From the NCBI GenBank assembly GCA_965530755.1, contig CBESNA010000015.1, positions 1-64,000 on the forward strand: a DNA stretch of 64,000 nucleotides, in the 5' to 3' direction. Source of the stretch: SZUA-35 sp965530755 (GTDB lineage: Bacteria; Actinomycetota; Acidimicrobiia; Acidimicrobiales; SZUA-35). A model generated the notes under the pieces. It made no database searches. It was not told the DNA's origin and saw only the letters and a list, made by a program, of their open reading frames with translations. The translations under genes and the position numbers were made by a program. This document shows, one piece after another, positions 50,692-58,920 of the stretch; within the stretch, counting starts at the first letter, position 1; every line of letters starts with the position of its first letter.

Positions 50692-53600
50692 TCGGTCGCT
50701 CGCATTCCGCTGTGGATCTCCTGGAGCGAGCGAACCTCGAGCGATGACGAGGTCCAATCGGCCATGCCTCTGGCCACAGCTGCTGCAGCGGCCACGGTGG
50801 TCACCAGCGGGACGCCTTCCTGCGCCGCAGCAGTGCGGATGTACGAACCGTCCGCACGCGCTCCTCGGCCCCGCGGCGTGTTGATCACGAGGGCCACCTC
50901 GCCAGCGGCGATCAGGTCGAGCGCGGTGGCGCCGCCACCACTCTCGCCCTCGATGATCTTGGAAAGGACACGCTCGACCTCGAGCCCTGCCCCGGTCAGC
51001 GCTGCGGCCGTTCCCGCCGTGGCCACCAGACGGTGACCAAGCCCCACAAGAGCTCGAGCAACCTCGATACCGACTTCCTTGTCACGGTCGGCGAGGGACA
51101 GGAAGATCACGCCATCGGAGTCCGGGGCGAGCGCCGTTCCCGCAGCAAGCTGGCTCTTCAGGAACGCGAGGCCCGGTGTGACATCGATGCCCATCACTTC
51201 GCCCGTCGAACGCATCTCCGGCCCGAGCAGCGCATCGGTGTCCGGGAATCGATTGAACGGGAGTACGGCCTCTTTGGCCGAGAAGTGCTCGGTTCGCCAC
51301 AGCCCGTTGGCGGGAATCCCTTCGGCCCTGAGTTCGGCCAGCGTCGATCCTGCCATCACCCGGCTGGCGATCTTGGCCAGCGGGCGACCGGTGGCCTTCG
51401 CCACGAACGGGACCGTACGCGACGCCCGAGGGTTCGCCTCGATCACGAAGACCTGGCCGTCTTTCACGGCGAACTGCACGTTGATGAGCCCGACGACCTC
51501 GAGCGACGCCGCTATCGAACGCGTGTACTTCTCGAGCACCGCAACCGTCGAATCGGCGAGGTTGGGCGGCGGAATCAGGCAGGCCGAGTCGCCGGAATGC
51601 ACTCCAGCCTCCTCGACGTGCTCCATGACGCCCCCGATGATGATGTCACCGGTCGCATCACGGATGGCGTCGACATCGACCTCCGTGGCGTCTTCCAGGA
51701 AACGATCGACCAGGACCGGGCGCTCGGCCGAGAGTCCGCCCTCGCGACCAAGCGAGCCGGCCGAAGCGAGGGCCTTCATCGCCGATGTCAGATCAGCGTC
51801 GTCATAGACGATCTCCATGGCTCGGCCGCCGAGCACGTAGCTCGGCCGCACCAACGCGGGATACCCGATGCGTCCGACGACCTCGAGCGCGCCTTCGGGG
51901 GTCGTGGCCGTTCCGCCCGCAGGTTGCGGAATCTCCAGCTTGGCGCACAGCGATGCCCACTGATCGCGGTCCTCTGCTGCGTCGATCGCGGACGGAGCCG
52001 TTCCGAGCACGAGCTCAGCGGGGAGCCGATCTGCCAACTTCAGCGGAGTCTGGCCCCCGAGGGAGACGATCACCCCGATGGGCTGTTCGGCATCGATGAC
52101 GTTCATGACGTCTTCGTAGGTGAGCGGCTCGAAGTACAGACGGTCGGACGTGTCGTAGTCGGTCGAGACAGTCTCGGGGTTGCAGTTGATCATGACCGTC
52201 TCGAACCCGGCGTCGCGCAATGCGTAGCTGGCATGCACGCAGCAGTAGTCGAACTCGATGCCTTGGCCGATGCGGTTCGGACCCGAGCCGAGGATCACGA
52301 TGCGGGGCTTGGTTCCCTCGCGCACTTCGTCCTCGTCCTCGTAGGTCGAGTAGTGGTAGGGCGTGCTCGCGTCAAACTCGGCGGCACACGTGTCCACGGT
52401 CTTGAAGGTCGGGAGAACCCCGGCGGCGATCCGAGCCGTCCGGATCGACTCCTCATCGAGGTCGCCCTCGAGAATCGAGGCCAGCTGCGCATCACTGAAC
52501 CCAAGACGTTTCGCCCGACGCAGCTCCGCCACCGACAGATCGGTCGGAGCGCGCCCGACGAGTGTGGCTCGTTCCTCTGTGATCACCGAGAGCTGGTCGA
52601 GAAACCACGGGTCGATCTTCGACGATGCGTTGATCGCTTCGATCGAGATGCCACGACGCAGGGCGGCCTCGACCTGGAAGATGCGGTCTTGAGTGGCAAC
52701 ACCACATGCGTCGAGCAGCTCGTCGTCTGTCATGGCATCGAACTGGTCGCCGGCGTCGAATCCGGTGGATCCCTGCTCGAGCGAACGGCACGCCTTCTGC
52801 ATGCTCTCGGCGAACGTGCGACCGATGGCCATGGCCTCGCCGACCGACTGCATCGAGGTGCCGAGGATCCCGCTGGTGCCGGGGAACTTCTCGAATGCCC
52901 AGCGAGGGAACTTCGTGACCACGTAGTCGATGACCGGCTCGAAGCTCGCCGGGGTCACCTTCGTGATGTCGTTCTGGATCTCGTCGAGGGTGTAGCCGAC
53001 GGCGAGCTTGGCTGCGATCTTGGCGATGGGAAAACCGGTCGCCTTGGATGCGAGTGCCGATGACCTACTGACCCGCGGATTCATCTCGATGATGAGGCGG
53101 CGACCGGTCTGAGGATCGACCGCGAACTGGACGTTGGATCCACCCGTCTCGACTCCGACGCGTCTGAGGCAGGCAAACGCATCGTCGCGCATGGCCTGGT
53201 ACTCCACATCGGTGAGCGTCTGGATCGGCGCCACCGTGATCGAGTCGCCGGTGTGAGTACCCATCGGGTCGAGGTTCTCGATGCCGCAGATGATGACCTG
53301 GTTGTCGTTCTTGTCGCGCATCACCTCCAGCTCGAACTCCTTCCAGCCGGCGATGGACTCCTCGATGAGGATCTCGCTGATCGGACTGGCGGCGAGTCCG
53401 TTTGCTGCGACCTTCTCGAACTCTTCCATCGTCGAGGCGATCCCGGTCCCCCGGCCGCCCAGGATGTACGCCGGCCGAATGACGATTGGCAGGCCCACCT
53501 CCTCGACGATGCGCCGAGCGCTCTCCATGTCACGGGCCACGCCGCTGATCGGGCTCTCGAGTCCGATCTCGGTCATGGCCTCTTTGAACTTCTCGCGGTT

Positions 53601-53981
53601 CTCGGCCGTTTCGATGGCCTCGGCGTCGGCACCGATGAGCTCGACTCCGTTTGCCTCGAGAACGCCGGCCTCGACGAGCTCCATCGCGAGATTGAGGGCC
53701 GTCTGCCCACCGAGGGTCGGCAACAGGGCGTCCGGTCGTTCCTTCTCGATGATCTTGGTGAGCACCTCGAGCGTCATCGGCTCGATGTAGGTGGCGTCAG
53801 CGAACTCCGGATCGGTCATGATCGTGGCCGGGTTCGAGTTGGCCAGGATGACGCGGAAGCCGTCCTCTCGGAGGACCTTGCAGGCCTGAGTGCCCGAGTA
53901 GTCGAACTCGCAGGCTTGGCCGATCACGATCGGTCCTGATCCGATGAGCAGGATCGAAGAGATGTCGGTGCGTTTCGGCAT
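50688..53981 (-). CDS. carB: Carbamoyl phosphate synthase, large subunit
   Basis: 1097 residues with two homologous ATP-grasp halves (SGPIVIGQACEFDYSGTQA and GSGPNRIGQGIEFDYCCVH) and a C-terminal MGS allosteric domain (about 940-1080, DGVIFLSLADRDKEVG). The product feeds both PyrB and ArgF. ATG overlaps the carA stop by one base; pyrD follows with a 4-nt overlap. Confidence 0.97.
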   Translation of the reverse strand: MPKRTDISSILLIGSGPIVIGQACEFDYSGTQACKVLREDGFRVILANSNPATIMTDPEFADATYIEPMTLEVLTKIIEKERPDALLPTLGGQTALNLAMELVEAGVLEANGVELIGADAEAIETAENREKFKEAMTEIGLESPISGVARDMESARRIVEEVGLPIVIRPAYILGGRGTGIASTMEEFEKVAANGLAASPISEILIEESIAGWKEFELEVMRDKNDNQVIICGIENLDPMGTHTGDSITVAPIQTLTDVEYQAMRDDAFACLRRVGVETGGSNVQFAVDPQTGRRLIIEMNPRVSRSSALASKATGFPIAKIAAKLAVGYTLDEIQNDITKVTPASFEPVIDYVVTKFPRWAFEKFPGTSGILGTSMQSVGEAMAIGRTFAESMQKACRSLEQGSTGFDAGDQFDAMTDDELLDACGVATQDRIFQVEAALRRGISIEAINASSKIDPWFLDQLSVITEERATLVGRAPTDLSVAELRRAKRLGFSDAQLASILEGDLDEESIRTARIAAGVLPTFKTVDTCAAEFDASTPYHYSTYEDEDEVREGTKPRIVILGSGPNRIGQGIEFDYCCVHASYALRDAGFETVMINCNPETVSTDYDTSDRLYFEPLTYEDVMNVIDAEQPIGVIVSLGGQTPLKLADRLPAELVLGTAPSAIDAAEDRDQWASLCAKLEIPQPAGGTATTPEGALEVVGRIGYPALVRPSYVLGGRAMEIVYDDADLTSAMKALASAGSLGREGGLSAERPVLVDRFLEDATEVDVDAIRDATGDIIIGGVMEHVEEAGVHSGDSACLIPPPNLADSTVAVLEKYTRSIAASLEVVGLINVQFAVKDGQVFVIEANPRASRTVPFVAKATGRPLAKIASRVMAGSTLAELRAEGIPANGLWRTEHFSAKEAVLPFNRFPDTDALLGPEMRSTGEVMGIDVTPGLAFLKSQLAAGTALAPDSDGVIFLSLADRDKEVGIEVARALVGLGHRLVATAGTAAALTGAGLEVERVLSKIIEGESGGGATALDLIAAGEVALVINTPRGRGARADGSYIRTAAAQEGVPLVTTVAAAAAVARGMADWTSSSLEVRSLQEIHSGMRATE

Positions 53982-55198
53982 CAGGATGCTCCTCCGTTGC
54001 CGGTCGATCGGCTCATCAGTTGGTCGAAACGATCGAAGAGATAGGCGGAATCGTGCGGTCCTGGACTGGCCTCGGGATGATGCTGGACACTGAACGCCAA
54101 CTCGTTGCGGACGGCCAGTCCTTCGCACACTCCGTCGTTCAGGTTCACATGCGTGACGTCGGCAACATCGGCGATCGACTCTGCGGTCACGGCGAAGTTG
54201 TGATTCTGACTGGTGATCTCGACCTTGCCCGTCGTTTCGTCCCTGACAGGATGGTTGGCACCGTGATGTCCGAACGGGAGCTTCTCGATCGTTCCACCGA
54301 TGGCGAGCGACAAGAGCTGGTGGCCCAGACAGATGCCGAAGATCGGAACCTCGCCGATCAGGCCCTTGATGGCCTCGACGCCGTCACCGACGGTTTCGGG
54401 ATCGCCGGGCCCGTTCGACAGGAACACACCGTCCGGCTCTCTGGCAAGGACGTCGGCGGCCGACGTCGATGCCGGCACCACCTCGACCGACGCGAAGCGG
54501 CCCAGGTGGGCCAGGATCGTCGCCTTGATACCGAAGTCGTAAGCGACGATCGATCGCACCCCGGATGCCGGTTCGAGCCCAACCCGATACGGCTCGCTGG
54601 CGCTGACCTGGGACACGAGATCGATGCCACTGGTTCCAGGCTCGGCGGCGGCGACGGCGGCAAGTTGATCGACCGTGCTCGCTCCCACTCCCTCGAGCGG
54701 CCCGAATGCGCCCGGCATCGCCCCCGTGTCACGGATCAGGCGAGTGAGGCGCCGAGTGTCGACTCCGGCGATCCCCGGCATGTCGTGGCGGACGAGGAAA
54801 TCGGAGAGATGCTCCTCAGCCCGATAGTTCGAGTGCCGGCGGGCCAGATCTCGCACGATCACACCGCGAGCGAACGTGCCACGGCTCTCATCGTCTGTCT
54901 CGTTGGTGCCGTAGTTCCCGATGTGAGGGTACGTGAACGTGATGATCTGACCGGCGTAGGACGGATCGGTGAGAATCTCCTGGTAGCCGGTGAGCGCCGT
55001 GTTGAACACGACCTCGCCCTGGCCGATCCGGCCCGCACCGATCGCCTCGCCGTGGAACACACTCCCATCGGCGAGCACCAGCGCAGCCGACCTGATCGGA
55101 ACGGTGGTCCTCGGTGCTCCTGCTTGGATGGTGATGCCGTGTCCTGCCATGGCGTTGTTCCTGGTCGATCCACTGCTTGTCATCTGACTGTTCGTCAT
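53981..55198 (-). CDS. carA: Carbamoyl phosphate synthase, small (glutaminase) subunit
   Basis: 405 residues. The N-terminal CarA domain (VLADGSVFHGEAIGA, FNTALTGYQEILTDPSY) is followed by a class I glutaminase with nucleophile Cys in FGICLGHQLLSLA and the His/Glu pair in QHHPEASPGPHD. ATG at 55198 overlaps the pyrC stop; the frame further upstream is a shadow of pyrC. Confidence 0.96.
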   Translation of the reverse strand: MTNSQMTSSGSTRNNAMAGHGITIQAGAPRTTVPIRSAALVLADGSVFHGEAIGAGRIGQGEVVFNTALTGYQEILTDPSYAGQIITFTYPHIGNYGTNETDDESRGTFARGVIVRDLARRHSNYRAEEHLSDFLVRHDMPGIAGVDTRRLTRLIRDTGAMPGAFGPLEGVGASTVDQLAAVAAAEPGTSGIDLVSQVSASEPYRVGLEPASGVRSIVAYDFGIKATILAHLGRFASVEVVPASTSAADVLAREPDGVFLSNGPGDPETVGDGVEAIKGLIGEVPIFGICLGHQLLSLAIGGTIEKLPFGHHGANHPVRDETTGKVEITSQNHNFAVTAESIADVADVTHVNLNDGVCEGLAVRNELAFSVQHHPEASPGPHDSAYLFDRFDQLMSRSTGNGGAS

Positions 55199-56493
55199 CG
55201 GGTCGCCTCCCCGTTCTCGACCACGACCTCGCCGTCGTGGATGGTGTGCCGCACTCGCCCAACGAGCTCTCGCCCTTCGAATGGCGTGTTGATCGACTTG
55301 CTCGCCATGTCGGCGCCAGACACGGTCCAACGCCAGTTCGGGTCGATGACCGCCAGGTTCGCGGCATTGCCGACCTCGATCGGCCGCCCGTGACGATCAC
55401 CGAGTCCTGCGATCTCCGCCGGTTGCCAGCTCAGGAGCGGCAGGAGCGCGGCCAAGTCGAGATCGAGCTCGGCCATGGCGACCGCCATCGCCGTCTCGAG
55501 ACCGAGCATGCCGGGAGGCGCTTGGTCGAACGGGCGCTCCTTCGTGTCCGGCGTGTGAGGAGCGTGGTCGGTGGCGATGGCGTCGATGGTTCCATCCCGG
55601 AGGCCGGCCTTGATCGCGTCGACGTCGGCTTGCGTCCGCAGCGGGGGATGCACCTTGAAGTTGGCGTCGTAGTCGGCACAACAGGCGTCTGTGAGGCTGA
55701 AGTGATGGGGGGTGGCCTCGGCAGTGACGGGCAGTCCGCCGGCCTTGGCCGCTCGGACCATCGCCACGCTTCCGGCTGTGGACAAGTGCTGGAAATGCAC
55801 CCTCACGTTCGTGAGTCTGGCGAGGGCGATGTCGCGCATCACCATGAGTTCCTCAGCTTCGGCCGGCTGACCGCCGAGGCCGAGCCGACTCGACCATTCC
55901 CCCTCGTGCATGACGCCCCCGAGACTGAGGGCCGTCACCTCGCAGTGTTGTGCCAGCACGATCGGCACACCGTCGTCGGTCTGGAGGCTGCCGGCGTACT
56001 CGAGCGCTCGACGCATGAACAGGTCGTCCTGCACACCGGTGCCGTCGTCGGTGAACATCCGCACGCCGAGGGCGGCCAGTTCTCCCATGGGTGAGAGTTG
56101 CTCGCCGTCCCGACCCACGCTGATCGCAGCCGAAGGCTTCACCGTGCACAACGCCGTTCGAGACAGCTGGATGACCTCGGTGACGATGGCCGGGTCATCC
56201 ATGCACGGGGTCGTGTTCGGCATGGCGACGATGGCGGTGAAGCCGCCTCTGGCCGCAGAGCGACTTCCGGAATCGATGGTCTCGGCCGCCTCGTTGCCCG
56301 GCTGGCGGAGATGGACGTGCAGATCGACGAAACCGGGCGTGACGACGCAACCGGACGCATCGATCGTGCGGTCTGCTGATGCATCTGTCCCCACCTCGAT
56401 GATCTGTCCGGTCGTATCGTCGACCACGACATCACCGGAACGTTCTCCGGTCTGGTCGAGGATGCGGCCCCCCTTGATGACAGTGGTGGTCAC
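55195..56493 (-). CDS. pyrC: Dihydroorotase
   Basis: Cyclises carbamoyl-aspartate; 432 residues, the class I type. Metal ligands are in VDLHVHLRQPGNE and ATDHAPHTPDTKE, with further His residues in LAQHCE and RVHFQHLS. GTG start overlaps the pyrB stop by GTGA. Confidence 0.96.
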   Translation of the reverse strand: MTTTVIKGGRILDQTGERSGDVVVDDTTGQIIEVGTDASADRTIDASGCVVTPGFVDLHVHLRQPGNEAAETIDSGSRSAARGGFTAIVAMPNTTPCMDDPAIVTEVIQLSRTALCTVKPSAAISVGRDGEQLSPMGELAALGVRMFTDDGTGVQDDLFMRRALEYAGSLQTDDGVPIVLAQHCEVTALSLGGVMHEGEWSSRLGLGGQPAEAEELMVMRDIALARLTNVRVHFQHLSTAGSVAMVRAAKAGGLPVTAEATPHHFSLTDACCADYDANFKVHPPLRTQADVDAIKAGLRDGTIDAIATDHAPHTPDTKERPFDQAPPGMLGLETAMAVAMAELDLDLAALLPLLSWQPAEIAGLGDRHGRPIEVGNAANLAVIDPNWRWTVSGADMASKSINTPFEGRELVGRVRHTIHDGEVVVENGEATR

Positions 56494-57419
56494 GCTGCTT
56501 CTCCTTCGAACTGGCCCGGCCCGACGGCGCTGTAGAGCACCGCCATGCGCACGGGAATACCTGCTGAAACTTGGTCGAGAATGGCACTGCGCGGATCGTC
56601 CGCGACCTCCGGATCGATCTCGACACCTCGATTCATCGGGCCCGGATGCATGATCAAACTGTCGGGCCGCAACCGAGCCGCCCGCTCCACGGTGAGGCCG
56701 TAGAGCGTCCGGTACTCCCGAACCGTCGGGAACAGCGCCTCGTTGATGCGCTCGTTCTGAATGCGGAGGGCGTAGACCACATCGAGGTCGGCAATGATGT
56801 CGTCGAGACTTCCGACCACGTCGACCGGCCAGCCGTCGAGGGATGCAGGGAGCAGTGTGCGAGGGGCAACGAGTGTGACCCGGGCACCGAGGGTCGTGAA
56901 GGCCTGCACGTTCGATCGAGCGACACGTGAATGTGCGATGTCACCGCAGAGCGCGATGTGTCTGCCCTCGAGGTCCCCGAGGCGCTCGCGGATGGTGAAG
57001 GCGTCGAGCAACGCTTGGGTGGGGTGTTGGTGCCAGCCGTCGCCGGCGTTGATGACCGCAGCATCGGTCCACTGCGCCACTTGGTGGGGAGCTCCCGAAC
57101 TGCGGTGTCGCACGACGATGGCATCGACTCCCATCGCTGAGATTGTCTCGACGGTGTCGCGCAACGATTCACCCTTGGTCAGGGAGGACGCCGCGGCCGA
57201 GAAGTTCACCACGTCGGCGCTGAGCCGGCGAGCGGCGAGATCGAAACTGGTTCGCGTGCGAGTGGAATCCTCGAAGAAGGCGAGAACGATCGTCTTGCCT
57301 CGTAGCGCCGGCACCTTCGGAACGTCGCGCTGCTGAACAGCGGCAAACGTCTGAGCAAGGTCGAGGAGTGCGGTGAGCTGAGCGGCGTCGAGGTGCTCGA
57401 TCGAGAGCAGATCGCGCAT
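56490..57419 (-). CDS. pyrB: Aspartate carbamoyltransferase catalytic subunit
   Basis: Commits carbamoyl phosphate to pyrimidines. 309 residues with the carbamoyl-phosphate loop FEDSTRTRTSFDLAARRLSA, GDGWHQHPTQALLDAFTI and MHPGPMNRGVEI. ATG at 57419 follows the pyrR stop by 2 bp. No pyrI regulatory subunit is present. Confidence 0.97.
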   Translation of the reverse strand: MRDLLSIEHLDAAQLTALLDLAQTFAAVQQRDVPKVPALRGKTIVLAFFEDSTRTRTSFDLAARRLSADVVNFSAAASSLTKGESLRDTVETISAMGVDAIVVRHRSSGAPHQVAQWTDAAVINAGDGWHQHPTQALLDAFTIRERLGDLEGRHIALCGDIAHSRVARSNVQAFTTLGARVTLVAPRTLLPASLDGWPVDVVGSLDDIIADLDVVYALRIQNERINEALFPTVREYRTLYGLTVERAARLRPDSLIMHPGPMNRGVEIDPEVADDPRSAILDQVSAGIPVRMAVLYSAVGPGQFEGEAA

Positions 57420-57421
57420 CG

Positions 57422-57988
57422 CTACTTCTCCATCTCACCGATGTCGACGCCATCGAGGGTGGCGTTGACCACCTCGTCCGATCGAGTCGGCAGATTCTTG
57501 CCGACGAAGTCCGGGCGGATCGGCACCTCGCGGTGGCCTCGGTCGACCATCACCGCCAGCTGAACAGCTCGTGGCCGCCCCTGATCGATGAGTGCGTCGA
57601 GCGCGGCCCGGATCGTGCGACCGGTGAACAGCACGTCATCGACCAGCACGACGACCATACGGGCGATGTCGAAGGGGACATCGGTGGTCGCCTCTGGCAG
57701 CACTGGCCGCAGGTTGATGTCGTCTCGGTAGAAGGCGACGTCGAGCTTGCCGAGCGGAACTTCGACACCCTCGATGTCGGCGAGCGCTCGACAGAGCGCC
57801 TCGGCGAACGGCACACCGCCGGTCTGGAGGCCGACCACGACCACCTGCGACAATCCTTCGTTCCGTTCGATGATCTCGTGAGCCATTCGTCTGACGGCTC
57901 GACTGACCGCATCGGCGTCGAGTACGTGGTTCCTGGCAACAAAAACGCCCCCATACGGGGGCGTACGACGGCGCTCGCGTTCAGCCAA
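57422..57988 (-). CDS. pyrR: PyrR bifunctional regulator / uracil phosphoribosyltransferase
   Basis: 188-residue RNA-binding regulator of pyr operons that also has a PRTase fold. The PRPP loop is VVVLVDDVLFTGRTIRAALDAL; NHVLDADAVSRAVRRMAHEIIERNEGL is the N-terminal region. The TTG at 57988 is the best start: AGGAGG lies 7 nt before it, and no ATG or GTG occurs before the conserved NHVLDAD segment. The first codons (AERERRRTPPYGGVFVARN) are read through a perfect intrinsic terminator. Upstream hairpins suggest attenuation or translational repression by PyrR itself. First gene of pyrRBC-carAB-pyrDF. Confidence 0.93.
   Translation of the reverse strand: MAERERRRTPPYGGVFVARNHVLDADAVSRAVRRMAHEIIERNEGLSQVVVVGLQTGGVPFAEALCRALADIEGVEVPLGKLDVAFYRDDINLRPVLPEATTDVPFDIARMVVVLVDDVLFTGRTIRAALDALIDQGRPRAVQLAVMVDRGHREVPIRPDFVGKNLPTRSDEVVNATLDGVDIGEMEK
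57941..57963 (-). terminator. Intrinsic terminator (attenuator) inside pyrR codons
   Basis: On the minus strand CGCCCCC-GTAT-GGGGGCG is followed directly by five T. The 7-bp stem is all G-C with a 4-nt loop. It spans codons 9 to 16 of pyrR when TTG 57988 is the start. It points in the direction of pyr transcription. Confidence 0.85.
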
Positions 57989-58056
57989 ACGACTTCCTCC
58001 TGGTCCGTATGGGCCTCTCAGGACCCACTTCACGGTTTCTGCCGCCCCCGATCCTA
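57989..58056 (-). promoter_or_regulatory. pyrR leader: -10 box, PyrR-loop-like hairpin and Shine-Dalgarno
   Basis: On the minus strand: -10 TAGGAT (58056-58051); leader start near 58044; GGGTCCTGAGAGGCCC (58026-58011), a hairpin with a UGAGA loop like the UCCxGAGAGGCU loop bound by Bacillus PyrR; outer pairing GGTCC (58025-58021) with GGACC (58006-58002); then AGGAGG (58001-57996) and TTG. CCCATACGG (58013-58005) is complementary over 9 nt to CCGTATGGG of the downstream terminator (57958-57950), a ready antiterminator. The similarity to the Bacillus loop is from memory of the family. Confidence 0.65.
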
Positions 58057-58118
58057 GGAGGAGCGTCGACCGCTCACACGAGAATTTCGCGAGATCACGC
58101 GATCGACGAGCCTCGCGA

Positions 58119-58871
58119 TCAGTAGAAACTCGTGCCGCCTCGACCCTCCATGGCGGCCCCGGCACCCACCATCAGTGCAGCGATGTCCGAGGTCGCTGTG
58201 ACCATCCGGAATCCTTGACTCAGCCGTTTCTCCACGAGGGACGGGTTGGCGTGGATCCCCGGGATCACGCCGGCCCGGGAACATGCGGCGAGAATCGTGT
58301 CGATGGCTTCGATGAACGACGCGTCATCGTGGTCGCCCAGAGGTTCGAGGCCGAGCGTTCGAGATAGGTCGGCGGGCCCGACGTACACGGCATCGATGCC
58401 GGGAACAGCCAGGATCTCGTCGAGGTTGCCGATCGCCTCGACCGTCTCGATCATGACGACACACACGACCTCGTCGTTGGCGTGTTCGCCATAGTCGTCG
58501 CCGTGGGCGAGGGCGGCGCGAACAGGTCCGTGGCTCCGGGAACCCTTCGGCTGATAGAAGCAGGAAGCCACTGCCTGCTGCGCTTGTTCGACCGTGTTCA
58601 CCATCGGAATGATGACGCCGAGGGCGCCGGCATCGAGAACCTTGCCGATGATGCCCGGCTCGTTCCACGGGACTCGCACGAACGGTGTCGCAGCAGAACG
58701 CTGTGTGGCCTGCAGGAGCGGCCGAACGTCTGAGTAGTCGATGATGCCGTGTTGCATGTCGACCACGAGATAGTCGGGATCAAGACTGCCGAGCTGCTCG
58801 GCCACGCTGGGATCGGGCAGAGTGAGCCAGAGTCCGACACCGCCTCGACCGTCGATCCACCGCTGTTTCAT
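58119..58871 (-). CDS. HpcH/HpaI-family aldolase
   Basis: A 250-residue class II aldolase of the HpcH/HpaI (2-keto-3-deoxy acid) type. Motifs are LVVDMQHGIIDYSDV, PFVRVPWNEPGIIGKVLDAG, VIIPMVNTVEQA, the metal Glu in VMIETVEAIGNLDEI and VYVGPADLSRTLG. It probably cleaves or makes a 2-keto-4-hydroxy acid with pyruvate; the partner aldehyde is unknown. It lies between the pyr operon and the CAP protein, an unusual neighbour in this otherwise conserved block. ATG at 58871 chosen. Confidence 0.9.
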   Translation of the reverse strand: MKQRWIDGRGGVGLWLTLPDPSVAEQLGSLDPDYLVVDMQHGIIDYSDVRPLLQATQRSAATPFVRVPWNEPGIIGKVLDAGALGVIIPMVNTVEQAQQAVASCFYQPKGSRSHGPVRAALAHGDDYGEHANDEVVCVVMIETVEAIGNLDEILAVPGIDAVYVGPADLSRTLGLEPLGDHDDASFIEAIDTILAACSRAGVIPGIHANPSLVEKRLSQGFRMVTATSDIAALMVGAGAAMEGRGGTSFY

Positions 58872-58920
58872 CTCGTTCGTACGCACCAGGCCACCGTAGT
58901 TGCTCGCCCGACTGGCAGCT

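Noticed and set aside
51033..53063. 676-codon open frame opposite carB on the plus strand
   Set aside because: It is the antisense of carB conserved codons, lacks recognisable domains and is His/Arg/Asp-rich as expected for GC-rich shadows.
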